DNA of 64,000 nt from Bradysia coprophila (lineage: Eukaryota; Arthropoda; Insecta; Diptera; Sciaridae): assembly GCF_014529535.1 (NCBI RefSeq), contig NW_023503555.1, positions 7,316,001-7,380,000 of the forward strand, written 5' to 3'. Positions 1-10,064 of the stretch are shown one piece after another (the first letter of the stretch is position 1; each line of letters opens with the position of its first letter). Below the pieces are notes generated by a model. It was not told the DNA's origin. It ran no database searches and saw only the letters and a list, made by a program, of their open reading frames with translations. The translations under genes were made by a program, and so were the position numbers.

Positions 1-583
1 TGTTCAGATTCTGCAAAACGTTCAAAATGTACGTCTTATTTTGTCCATACTCGATATTATGAATACGAACATGTTTAATGGACGCTCCAAAATTTCGCAA
101 TAATTTAAATGAAGTCTCAGCGTCAGGGATCCTCACTACCACATCGTGTTTGCAAACTATTTTATAATGCTCACGTAATTCTTTGCAATTATTACTCCCA
201 TAACGATACACATCCATTGATATTAAACGATGCGCATGTTTCCGTGAAAACACCAAACTAGCGAGACCTCTAAGACGTGTGCTTATGTCGGAAATGTTCG
301 CCAAGTCTTCTAGATGCAAGTAACACAGAATCACATCAATTACATGGTCACCCATGTCGTTGAATTTTACTGTAGATTTCCCATCATTGCCAGGTTCGTT
401 CGAATGAAAGTCAGCCATTTCGGGTTGGTATTTTCGTTTCACAGCAGATCGTGGCTAAGGGTGGTGACAATGAACGTGTTTAAAAGGTGATACAAAGTTT
501 TCTTTGATATCTGAAAGGGCACATAGACGGCTTACCATGACTGTATCGCTTTCACATCCAGCGGGGCTTTGTTGTTCGGACAT
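1..583 (-). CDS. F-box protein gene A, 5' part (runs off the window)
   Basis: Two exons are visible: 583..536 (16 codons beginning MSEQQSPAGC) and 454..1, joined by an 81-bp GT-AG intron; the reading frame stays open to the window edge. The product begins like gene B at 2628..4025 and shares with it an F-box-like segment (around VKFNDMGDHVIDVIL then a leucine-rich helix), followed by a region rich in leucine and histidine. F-box proteins are substrate adaptors of SCF ubiquitin ligases and bind Skp1 through this N-terminal domain. The substrate cannot be told. The same short exon 1 ending in CESDTVM and the same intron position in gene B show a recent tandem duplication. The 3' part lies outside the window, so whether the gene is whole is unknown. 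Confidence 0.7.
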
Positions 584-1515
584 TGTGCTTCCAGCTAAGC
601 TTAAAAAGTCCGCGGAACGATGTTTTCGAAAAAAATAAAAAATATTTTCACAGATGCACACTATCGGTGCCTCACCGCCTCGTGTCAAAATGTCAAGCTA
701 CACCGCGTTTCATACTGTCAATAAGATCATCGATTGAATGCTTTGACGTAAGCTGTTGCCGCATTGACGTATTGTTCATTTTACTTAAGAGTGATAACGC
801 GAAAACGTCAGGTGATTGGCGATCAAAGGTTTTATCTGAGTTAAATGAGTGACAGCTTCTTGGATTCGTCTTTCAATTCTTGAGTACGGGACTAGTTCAC
901 TTGAAATTTAAGGCACACTTACGGCGTGAATTGTAGCAACTAGAAATGTCAGTTCAAATTTTTACGATTGGAAATAAAGTCAAAAATAGTACATTACTGT
1001 CTTGCTGGGACATTTTTTTTGTTGTGGGGAGGTTGTATTTCGATAGAACTTTTAAGTTCGAAAAAAGACTAGATGGTCGGGGGGGATAAATTGACAGCTG
1101 ACAGCTGTAGTCGGTTCGCTTTTGATCACTTTCGTTCACTTTTTACTTTTTACTCAACTAAAGTGAACAAAAGTAATCAAAAGCGAACCGATTAAAAAAT
1201 TTTAAAAAAGCAATCAACTTTCTCATTTTTTATAATTTACTGAAAACTTAAACTCTAAGTATATAAGCACTGAAGGTGGTCTCACGAACTGTATATGTAT
1301 ACAATACTCCTCATTCTCTACTTTGGACTCTCGAACCTAAGCTTTTCCATTGCTTGCTTTATCTGTCTATCTTTCTGAATTGAACAAACTAAGCCAATAT
1401 ATGACATTTCTATATTTGATTGAACGACCTCGCACGCTATATAAGCGTGTCTTGTCGATTTAGGTTACGTTAGGGTTAACATCATCAAGGCTGCATACTT
1501 GAGTGTGAAAACCTT
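584..1515. other. F-box gene 5' flank and AT-rich spacer
   Basis: The first 250 bases upstream of gene A resemble the upstream region of gene B (4070..4200) and an orphan copy near 13600..13886, so they probably carry the shared promoter. No TATA box stands out. The rest is AT-rich DNA with no gene that I can support. Confidence 0.4.
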
Positions 1516-1692
1516 CAATGAATGTGCAAACCATGTATAGTCTGTCCCTACAAACCCGTAGAAATAGCGATTTAATCTAAACAAACTAACCTTTCAATGA
1601 AAATCATTGAGAGCTGCGTTTCTTGATATGAAATCGCTATTTCATCCGCTCTATACGAATTTTGACATTAGACCATACCTATACTTTCATTG
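1516..1692. mobile_element. Hairpin MITE, CAATGAAAG family, copy 1
   Basis: The ends are an inverted CAATGAA...TTTCATTG pair with partly palindromic sequence between. The flanks AAAACCTT (1508..1515 and 1693..1700) are an exact 8-bp target-site duplication. Three other insertion sites of this family in the window also have exact 8-bp duplications, which points to a hAT-type transposase. It is non-coding. Confidence 0.75.
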
Positions 1693-1962
1693 AAAACCTT
1701 CATTTCGTTACGTCCCAAAAACTCCTCATGTACGGAAAATAGACGTAGATTGAGATTGACACATCTGACAACCCATAACATTTGGTGTGTCGGTTGTCTA
1801 AAAGTAATCAATTCCAATTTAATTGGACCAACGAATTGGTCTTTATAGAAGAATTAAACCTCTAAGTCTAAAGTAAGCTCAAATTACAAATTTTATTGTC
1901 GCAAAAGTGTTAGAAGTGCGGGAACGGATGAATGAAAGATGTTGATTCCAGGAGTATTCGTT

Positions 1963-2366
1963 TAAGAGGTTCCGAGCCTACGCTGAAATTGTAGCCTACA
2001 TTTCTGCGTTTCGAAATTTTTGATCGCTGATATCTTTTTACGAGAGCCCTTTTTGAAAAATGTACGACCACATTTTCGAGTAAAAATATGTCAGCTTTGA
2101 ATAAAAAATAAAATTGTCTGTGAAAGTTCCATGTGCTTTGAGAAAAGTGTACCTTTGATGCAAATTTGGGGCATCGGTACAGTTTTCTCAAAGCACATGG
2201 AACTTTCACAGACAATTTTATTTTTTATTCAAAGCTGACATATTTTTACTCGAAAATGTGGTCGTACATTTTTCAAAAAGGGCTCTCGTAAAAAGATATC
2301 AGCGATCAAAAAATTCGAAACGCAGAAATGTAGGCTACAATTTCAGCGTAGGCTCGGAACCTCTTA
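1963..2366. mobile_element. Foldback element bordered by TTAA
   Basis: Two almost perfect inverted arms of about 185 bp flank a spacer of about 30 bp, starting GAGGTTCCGAGCC and ending in its complement. Both ends abut TTAA, the target of piggyBac-type transposases, although TTAA could also simply be part of the palindrome. It encodes nothing; the apparent open frame of 101 codons across it is an artefact of the hairpin. Confidence 0.65.
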
Positions 2367-2627
2367 ATAATAAAAGTAAAATTTAGAATTTTCTTGTAGG
2401 ATTAGTTAGTTCTACAATTGATCGTGTTACTTTGATTTCTCCAACAAAAAGTTCACTCTTAAACTACAAAATGCATGTTCTAAGTAAAACAACAAAACAC
2501 TGCAAGACGCAAATACCTAACTAAAGTGGCACTTTACTCTGATTACATTGTTACGGACTCTGCAATGTTATATAAACAATCATGATCTCTCCGACTGTTT
2601 TCAATTCGGCGTAGGTTGTCGCGTCGA

Positions 2628-4025
2628 TTATTTTTTTCGGAAATGTTGAGAAATAGGCATCCAGCTTGGCCTAAATTTGCCAGTTTTTTCTTTTTCAAAC
2701 TGTTCCCATTTTCTACCGAGAAGGTTCTTCAAAGTCGACCATCTGTTTTGTTTGTCACGGTAAACACTGATTTGTTCCAATTCAGGTAATTTTTTCAACA
2801 AATTCTGAATGAAACTGGCATTGACATGCGCCTCTTCTAGAAGAGGTAATTTCAATATTTTCAAATCTTTATAACGCTGTGCAATGGTCACACAATTCGG
2901 GGGATATGCGAAGACTCCTCTTAGCGTAAGTTTTCTTAGACCATTGAATTCAAACATGTGTAGTGGACCGCGACATTCAACCGAAAATGATTCGACTCCT
3001 TGAAATCGATGTCGGGATACCAATTGCGGCACATTGGATTCGCATAATTTGAAGGTTGTTAATTGCGTTAAGTTGTCAGCGATCGAAGAATATATTGCAT
3101 CATTGTGTTCAGGCCTGCAGTCATGGAATATAACCAAATGTAAATATTTAATTTGTCGATTCAAGCGTATGAATGAAATGAATGTCTGCACTTCTTCATC
3201 GCTCTCCACTACCAAATGAACTCTTTCCAATTTTGCATAAAATTTTGCAATTGTCTTTGGAACCCGACTTAACTTCAACGTACGCACATTTGGCATCGAT
3301 TCAAGTGCCTCCAAGCTCTCAAAACGTCCAGAGAATAAACAGAACTCCCGAAGATTTGTCAACGGCCTTTTGAAAGTCAGAAATTGATTTCCGGCGAGCG
3401 CCTCAAGTGTTTCCAGTGAATCGCTGCAGAAGTCGGACACATATTTGATCAGATTCGGCATAACGTTCAACGTATACGTATCATTTGTTGTATGACCATG
3501 AATACGGACATGTTTAATGGTAGCTCCGAAATTTCTCAATAATTTAAACCAAATCGGAGCGGCAGAAATCCTCAACATCGCATTGTGTTCACAATATACC
3601 GGAAAATCTTTTTTATAATGTTCGCGTAATTTGTCACAAATGTTAATCCCATAATGAAACACATCCATTGATATTAAACGGTGCGCATGTTTCCGTAAAA
3701 ACACCGAACTAGCAATATCTCTAAGTCGGGTGCTTGTGTCGGAAATGTTCGCCAAGTCTTCTAGCGGCAATTCACACAGAATCACATCAATTACATGGTC
3801 ACTCATGTCGTTGAATTTTACTGTCGATTTCCCATCATTGCCAGGTTCGTTCGAATGAAAGTCAGCCATTTCGGGTTGGTATTTTCGTTTCACAGCAGAT
3901 CGTGGCTAAGAGGATGGTGTTTCAAAGGTGATTAAAAGTTTTCTTTGATATCAGAAGAGGACACACAAATGGCTTACCATGACTGTATCGCTTTCACAGC
4001 TAGCGATTGCTTGTCGCTTGGACAT
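2628..4025 (-). CDS. F-box protein gene B
   Basis: Exon 1 is 4025..3978 (16 codons, MSKRQAIASCESDTVM) and exon 2 is 3905..2628; the 72-bp intron begins GTAAGC and ends TTAG, phase 0. The protein is about 441 residues. An F-box-like domain lies near residues 50 to 95 (FNDMSDHVIDVILCELPLED), and the remainder has irregular leucine-rich repeats typical of FBXL-type substrate-binding domains, ending in a basic tail. It should bind Skp1 in an SCF ubiquitin ligase; the substrate is unknown. A start inside exon 2 at ATG 3869 is possible, but the spliced start is shared with gene A and keeps the frame. It is a tandem paralog of gene A, which lies about 2 kb downstream. Confidence 0.75.
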
Positions 4026-4207
4026 TGTGTTTACACCTTGAAAAGTCCACGATTTATCGAGATTTTTTTATTTTCACAGATGCACACCACCTCACGTCAA
4101 CGCCTTATGTCAAAATACAGCGCCATTCATGCTGAGAAGCATAAACTGTCAATACTGATCGTATGAATACTTTGACTTTAGCTGATGCCGCGCTGACGGC
4201 ATAGCAT

Positions 4208-4311
4208 GGTGTTGAGGAATTTCGCGCTGTGTGATTCAAAATAACCCACAAAGTGACATTTTCCTTATACGAAATGTGTCATTTTGTCAATTATTGTGAA
4301 TGACGCGGCGC
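4208..4311. mobile_element. Short palindromic MITE, TTGAGGAATTTCGCGC family, copy 1
   Basis: An imperfect hairpin of about 104 bp related to copies at 28866..28984 and 57423..57541. The core words GTGACATTTTCCTTATA and AATGTGTCATTTTGTC recur in all three. It lies directly upstream of F-box gene B. Confidence 0.6.
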
Positions 4312-4430
4312 ATTTAAATTACCATTAGATTTTTTAACAACATAGACCTGAAGTGTAATTTTTGAATTAAACTTCTAGGTAAGTAATTTTGACATCCGAA
4401 CACCGCGCGTATGTGACAATATATATTATG

Positions 4431-4635
4431 CAATGAAAGTAAATAGATAGGTATGGCCAAACGTTCAAATTTGTTCTAGCCGGAGCACATACGGATTTGC
4501 ATGGCGCCACCTCAAACGAACTCATTTCTAGTGCAAATTTCCACTAGAAATGAGTTCGTTTGAGGTGGCGCCATGCAAATCCGTATGTGCTCCGATTTGT
4601 ATGGACTGGCCATACCTACTTATCTACTTTCATTG
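4431..4635. mobile_element. Hairpin MITE, CAATGAAAG family, copy 2
   Basis: Terminal CAATGAAAGTA and its complement enclose a 56-bp perfect inverted arm pair around a central loop of about 8 bp. ATATTATG at 4423..4430 and 4636..4643 is an exact 8-bp target duplication. No coding capacity. Confidence 0.8.
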
Positions 4636-4934
4636 ATATTATGTACCTGTTGCCAAGATTGTTATTTTGACGTGTAAGACATTATTGCCAGAGCCGAAGT
4701 CTGGCAATAGGTGCATACCACATTTTATCTGTCGAGAACAGATATATCGAGATAAGTAAAAACTCCCTAGGGAGATAAGCTCGAGATTATCGTTCTAGAA
4801 AGATAATATATATTACGTACTCTACTTTACTGGCTGTACTTTTTTCAAATATGAAACTTAAATTTGTTTTTGTTGTGTAGCTGAGGTTTTGGTTGCCAAT
4901 GATTTTAAAACAATTTTGTTTTCAAATTGCCGAC

Positions 4935-4963
4935 GTTTCGACCTAATACCAGGTCATCATCAG
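4935..4963 (-). ncRNA. Hammerhead-ribozyme-like core (inverted copy)
   Basis: Read on the minus strand it gives CTGATGA, then a GACCT/AGGTC stem closed by a short loop, then GAAAC. These are the two conserved hammerhead core blocks and stem II. Penelope-like elements are known to carry hammerhead motifs. Stems I and III were not resolved. Confidence 0.5.
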
Positions 4964-5218
4964 GGCTTTATTTTTCATGTAAATAAACAGAAACGATTTT
5001 TCAGTTTAGCTATTCGAACAAGGTCGGAATTTTACACATTTTTACCTAATTGGTCAAAATTTAGCGGTTATCACAGCCTGTGCTCATTTTAGAGCTTTCG
5101 TCAAGAAAATTAAAAGGGTTATAAACTTGCATTAGCCGGTGAACTTAACAACTTTACACGAAAAACAATTTCTTATCGGTCAAACATAGGTGACAAGTAA
5201 GTTGTCGGTGGTGAGATG

Positions 5219-6724
5219 TCAATTATTCGGTGTTGCATGATTAATTACTCTAGTCCAGTTACATTGGTCATTTTTCCCAGCGAATTGCCGTAAGAGATTG
5301 GTGTATGCTGGAGCAATTCGCTCGGAGTCTTTTTTGTAATTGCAGGCACGTTCTTGGTTCATGATTATGTGATTGACTTCTGATATTTGCAGTTTGCGTT
5401 TGTTGCTGTTACGATCAAGTATTTTAATTCTTTCAAAGTCGAATTGATGGCCAGTTGTTTTGGTGTGTAGCGCCAGTGCTGAAGAAACTTTAGTCCTAGC
5501 CAGATTGGTTGTAGATATAGAATTTTTGTGCTGTTGTCTTCTGGTACATAGTTTTTGGCAAGTCTCACCAATGTAAATGCAGTTACAGTCCGGACATGTG
5601 AATTGATAGACTACACCCGATGATTCGGTCTTGTCGATTTTATCCTTCTCCTTCGAATAAAACGTTGCCAATTTTTGGGTCGGACGATCGGCAATTTTGA
5701 CTTCCGGTATGAAATATTTGATCTGTTTTTTCAGCGATTCAGACATGCCAGGTACGTAGACAACAGATGCGAATTTTGGCGTAGTGTTGTCTGCGGGTTT
5801 CTTTACGGTGTTTGGTTTTCTCTTAGCTAGTTGGATGATGCGTTGAATTTCAGATTGTGGAAAGTTGTTCTTCGTAAGTATGTCCTTTATTTTGATGGTG
5901 TTTTCCTGGTGGTAAGTGGGGTGGCTATACTCGAAGACTTTTTTAGCAAACGAAATGGCTACATTGGAAACGGTTTTCTTTTGGTGTGCCGAGTAATAGT
6001 TCAGCATACGGTTTGATGCGATTGATTTACTGTACCAGTTCGTAATGACGGAGCCATCTTGTCTTCTGATTGTTAAATCGAGGAAATTAATTGACGAGTT
6101 GGTCTCTAATTCACAGGTAAATTTTATGCGGCCAGGGTCAAAAGCATTGAGCTTTTTCAAGATTTCGTTTATGACCGGTTCTCTGCATATGACTAGGTGG
6201 TCATCTACGTACACTATCCATACGGATGGTGGGATGAGTTTGTCCTTTTTGAGCTGTTCGATTACCTGACTGATGATGTGTTCAGTGACGATTTGTACGA
6301 TTATGCTACCCAAGGAGTTGCCCATGAAGATACCATTAATCTGACGGTAGAATTGTCCTTTGTATAGCAGATAGTTGCATTCATCCAAACATATCCGTAA
6401 AAGCTCGATGAAATCTTCTTTTTCCATAGTGGTGTGCGGACGTACCTTTTCGTCAAAATCATTTTTAATAAGTTTAATGGCTAAAGCTGTGGATATCGAG
6501 CCAAAACAATTTTCCATGTCGAACGATGCCATTCTGTGTCCACGTAGGATGCGTTTGTTTCGAAGAGCGTTGAAAGCTTGGCGAGAATTTTTGATGGTAA
6601 ACTTCGGGTTTTGGTAAGCTTTGGACAGGATGGATGTCAATTCTTTTGAGGCGTTGTAGGCTACAGTCTTAACGGTTGACGTTACTAATCGTAGAGGATG
6701 ACCATTGCCATTGTTTAAAACCAT
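5219..6724 (-). pseudogene. 5'-truncated Penelope-like polymerase, inverted copy
   Basis: An open frame of 501 codons from ATG 6724 that repeats the C-terminal 60% of the intact polymerase at 6945..9485. It begins inside the reverse transcriptase domain (GNGHPLRLVTS) and keeps the YVDD active site and the C-terminal GIY-YIG nuclease with its CPDC zinc-ligand motif. The N-terminal domain and the first reverse transcriptase motifs are absent, so it should not act alone. The first few codons come from the junction with the neighbouring pseudo-LTR. Its frame is uninterrupted, showing that the copy is young. Confidence 0.8.
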
Positions 6725-6822
6725 TGTTTTAAAATCATTGGCAACCAAAACCTCAGCTACACAACAAAAACAAATCTAAATTACTTAAAATTGTTGCCAG
6801 CAATACAACAACAAACATTGAT
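6723..6822 (+). repeat. Left pseudo-LTR of the Penelope-like element
   Basis: This 100-bp stretch appears to be the same sequence, in direct orientation, as 9790..9889 at the right end. It marks the 5' boundary of the full-length copy, and the inverted copy abuts it on the left. Confidence 0.75.
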
Positions 6823-6944
6823 TGGACTCCCACGTGACCGAGGATAACCACGTACCATTTTTCCTAAGGATAATCGGAATAATTTTTTCTACTTCACTAC
6901 CAAAGGAACAAGAGTCAATTTTTCTACCTCATTTTTACCACACC

Positions 6945-9485
6945 ATGGACAACAACCAATTCTTTTGCAACATTCAACGACAACACGGACCGGCAGTGCG
7001 TGACAACTTCAGAGTCATACTTAGACTAACGGAAAAATTATCGTCAAACGTTTCACGCGAAGTTTTCCTCCTGAAGTGCCGTCGCCACGAAGTCATACCG
7101 GAATTTATCATCAAAAAGACCGAGAAACTATTTGCTCCATACGCTGACAAGTTCGTCGAAACAAAGTCAATGAGGTCGCATATCCATCAAAAATTCTTGG
7201 ATTTTGAAATCACCATGTGCAACCGATCGAGATGGAAGATCCTAATGGAAATTTCTGCGCAAAAAATCAAACTTAAACAACATTCAGAAACAGCAAAACC
7301 GTTTCTTGAGTCAATGGACGAGATATATGTCAGTGAATTGTCTCGAAAGAACAGCGATTTGTGTGATAAGTTTAAGCACCTCTTAAGAACTCAAGGCCAT
7401 CTGCCCGACATAAAATACGAAGAGTCGTTCATCAAGAATACGACAACAGTAGAAATTCCGTATGAAATGTCCGTCCTTTTGAGCCTTGGACCAAAGTTTG
7501 CGCTCATCCCAGAACGAGCCCCGATTCCAGAAATTATTACGGATCTAGAGTACATAGTTTCGAGGTACTCCCATCCGAATCTGGTCAACGCCGTCCGTGG
7601 ACAACTGACCTACGCACTGACCAAGTTTTCCAAGACGTCACCCAGTCACAATCGCATCCAGTTATTCTTGAAGAAAGCAACCGTCATCACCGCGAAATTT
7701 TTGAAAGAACATCCAGACATTTTTATCTCCAACAGCGATAAAGGAAACAAAACGGTCATTTGCCATGTACAAGATTATGAGTTCAAAATGAAAGAATTGT
7801 TAAGCGATCCAACCCAATTTCAACCCATAGACAAGGATCCGACCACTAGTTGCGAAAGCAAACTCAACAACCACCTGAAGACCATCCAAGATAAACATTC
7901 CATCAACAAAAAACAACGCCTCCACCTTCAATCAACTACAGCCATACCCCCTCGCGTTTTTGGCCAATACAAGATCCACAAGGAAAGACCTGATGGCAAT
8001 GGTCATCCTCTACGATTAGTAACGTCAACCGTTAAGACTGTAGCCTACAACGCCTCAAAAGAATTGACATCCATCCTGTCCAAAGCTTACCAAAACCCGA
8101 AGTTTACCATCAAAAATTCTCGCCAAGCTTTCAACGCTCTTCGAAACAAACGCATCCTACGTGGACACAGAATGGCATCGTTCGACATGGAAAATTGTTT
8201 TGGCTCGATATCCACAGCTTTAGCCATTAAACTTATTAAAAATGATTTTGACGAAAAGGTACGTCCGCACACCACTATGGAAAAAGAAGATTTCATCGAG
8301 CTTTTACGGATATGTTTGGATGAATGCAACTATCTGCTATACAAAGGACAATTCTACCGTCAGATTAATGGTATCTTCATGGGCAACTCCTTGGGTAGCA
8401 TAATCGTACAAATCGTCACTGAACACATCATCAGTCAGGTAATCGAACAGCTCAAAAAGGACAAACTCATCCCACCATCCGTATGGATAGTGTACGTAGA
8501 TGACCACCTAGTCATATGCAGAGAACCGGTCATAAACGAAATCTTGAAAAAGCTCAATGCTTTTGACCCTGGCCGCATAAAATTTACCTGTGAATTAGAG
8601 ACCAACTCGTCAATTAATTTCCTCGATTTAACAATCAGAAGACAAGATGGCTCCGTCATTACGAACTGGTACAGTAAATCAATCGCATCAAACCGTATGC
8701 TGAACTATTACTCGGCACACCAAAAGAAAACCGTTTCCAATGTAGCCATTTCGTTTGCTAAAAAAGTCTTCGAGTATAGCCACCCCACTTACCACCAGGA
8801 AAACACCATCAAAATAAAGGACATACTTACGAAGAACAACTTTCCACAATCTGAAATTCAACGCATCATCCAACTAGCTAAGAGAAAACCAAACACCGTA
8901 AAGAAACCCGCAGACAACACTACGCCAAAATTCGCATCTGTTGTCTACGTACCTGGCATGTCTGAATCGCTGAAAAAACAGATCAAATATTTCATACCGG
9001 AAGTCAAAATTGCCGATCGTCCGACCCAAAAATTGGCAACGTTTTATTCGAAGGAGAAGGATAAAATCGACAAGACCGAATCATCGGGTGTAGTCTATCA
9101 ATTCACATGTCCGGACTGTAACTGCATTTACATTGGTGAGACTTGCCAAAAACTATGTACCAGAAGACAACAGCACAAAAATTCTATATCTACAACCAAT
9201 CTGGCTAGGACTAAAGTTTCTTCAGCACTGGCGCTACACACCAAAACAACTGGCCATCAATTCGACTTTGAAAGAATTAAAATACTTGATCGTAACAGCA
9301 ACAAACGCAAACTGCAAATATCAGAAGTCAATCACATAATCATGAACCAAGAACGTGCCTGCAATTACAAAAAAGACTCCGAGCGAATTGCTCCAGCATA
9401 CACCAATCTCTTACGGCAATTCGCTGGGAAAAATGACCAATGTAACTGGACTAGAGTAATTAATCATGCAACACCGAATAATTGA
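6945..9485 (+). CDS. Penelope-like reverse transcriptase / GIY-YIG endonuclease
   Basis: A complete 846-residue frame from the first ATG at 6945 to the stop at 9485; the frame is open upstream to 6822 but without an ATG. In order it shows a long N-terminal helical region, reverse transcriptase motifs (NSDKGNKTV; VFGQYKIHKERP; ASFDMENCFGS; GIFMGNSLGS; YVDDH near residue 517; INFLDLTI), a linker, and a C-terminal GIY-YIG nuclease (CPDCNCIYIGET near 726) with its CxxC zinc-ligand motif. This order defines the nuclease-bearing Penelope-like elements, which prime reverse transcription at a nick made by the GIY-YIG domain. All key residues seen are present, so it may still be active. Confidence 0.93.
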   Translation: MDNNQFFCNIQRQHGPAVRDNFRVILRLTEKLSSNVSREVFLLKCRRHEVIPEFIIKKTEKLFAPYADKFVETKSMRSHIHQKFLDFEITMCNRSRWKILMEISAQKIKLKQHSETAKPFLESMDEIYVSELSRKNSDLCDKFKHLLRTQGHLPDIKYEESFIKNTTTVEIPYEMSVLLSLGPKFALIPERAPIPEIITDLEYIVSRYSHPNLVNAVRGQLTYALTKFSKTSPSHNRIQLFLKKATVITAKFLKEHPDIFISNSDKGNKTVICHVQDYEFKMKELLSDPTQFQPIDKDPTTSCESKLNNHLKTIQDKHSINKKQRLHLQSTTAIPPRVFGQYKIHKERPDGNGHPLRLVTSTVKTVAYNASKELTSILSKAYQNPKFTIKNSRQAFNALRNKRILRGHRMASFDMENCFGSISTALAIKLIKNDFDEKVRPHTTMEKEDFIELLRICLDECNYLLYKGQFYRQINGIFMGNSLGSIIVQIVTEHIISQVIEQLKKDKLIPPSVWIVYVDDHLVICREPVINEILKKLNAFDPGRIKFTCELETNSSINFLDLTIRRQDGSVITNWYSKSIASNRMLNYYSAHQKKTVSNVAISFAKKVFEYSHPTYHQENTIKIKDILTKNNFPQSEIQRIIQLAKRKPNTVKKPADNTTPKFASVVYVPGMSESLKKQIKYFIPEVKIADRPTQKLATFYSKEKDKIDKTESSGVVYQFTCPDCNCIYIGETCQKLCTRRQQHKNSISTTNLARTKVSSALALHTKTTGHQFDFERIKILDRNSNKRKLQISEVNHIIMNQERACNYKKDSERIAPAYTNLLRQFAGKNDQCNWTRVINHATPNN

Positions 9486-9740
9486 CATCTCACCACCGAC
9501 AACTTACTTGTCACCTATGTTTGACCGATAAGAAATTGTTTTTCGTGTAAAGTTGTTAAGTTCACCGGCTAATGCAAGTTTATAACCCTTTTAATTTTCT
9601 TGACGAAAGCTCTAAAATGAGCACAGGCTGTGATAACCGCTAAATTTTGACCAATTAGGTAAAAATGTGTAAAATTCCGACCTTGTTCGAATAGCTAAAC
9701 TGAAAAATCGTTTCTGTTTATTTACATGAAAAATAAAGCC

Positions 9741-9769
9741 CTGATGATGACCTGGTATTAGGTCGAAAC
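9741..9769 (+). ncRNA. Hammerhead-ribozyme-like core (3' end of element)
   Basis: CTGATGA at 9741..9747, a stem GACCT/AGGTC, then GAAAC at 9765..9769, in the 3' untranslated part of the Penelope-like element. The blocks and spacing match the catalytic core of hammerhead ribozymes reported from this element class. Partner strands for stems I and III were not found close by, so self-cleavage is inference. Confidence 0.55.
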
Positions 9770-9789
9770 GTCGGCAATTTGAAAACAAA

Positions 9790-9889
9790 ATTGTTTTAAA
9801 ATCATTGGCAACCAAAACCTCAGCTACACAACAAAAACAAATCTAAATTACTTAAAATTGTTGCCAGCAATACAACAACAAACATTGAT
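9790..9889 (+). repeat. Right pseudo-LTR of the Penelope-like element
   Basis: A direct repeat of 6723..6822 that ends at the 13-bp flanking duplication. The sequence is A-rich with CAACAACAA runs near the end. Confidence 0.75.
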
Positions 9890-10064
9890 GAAACTTAAAT
9901 ATTTTTGTGCAATAAAATAGAGCTTTTGTAACTAAAAGTCAAACCTAGGTTTTCTTTACAATTGACTACTATACACTTAGTGTCGAATACGACTAGTTTA
10001 TTATGACTTGTTACAATTCAATTTCGAAGAGGTTGCAAGCTGTAAGTAAGTTTAGGAATTAAAT

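Larger units (their letters stand above)
4864..9887 (+). mobile_element. Penelope-like retroelement with inverted partial copy
   Basis: A single insertion flanked by a direct repeat of 13 bp (ATGAAACTTAAAT at 4851..4863 and 9888..9900). The right part (6723..9887) is a full element on the plus strand with one long reading frame. The left part (4864 to about 6715) is a reverse-complement copy of its 3' two-thirds, joined head to head. Penelope-like elements are known for such tandem and inverted partial copies and for pseudo-LTRs. Apart from the missing 5' third, the two copies appear almost identical wherever I compared them, so the insertion looks recent. Confidence 0.88.

Noticed and set aside
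3867-3893. F-box gene B starting inside exon 2 (a GTG at 3893 or ATG at 3869)
   Set aside because: An upstream ATG exon with a phase-0 intron is shared with gene A and continues the frame, so the spliced start is better.
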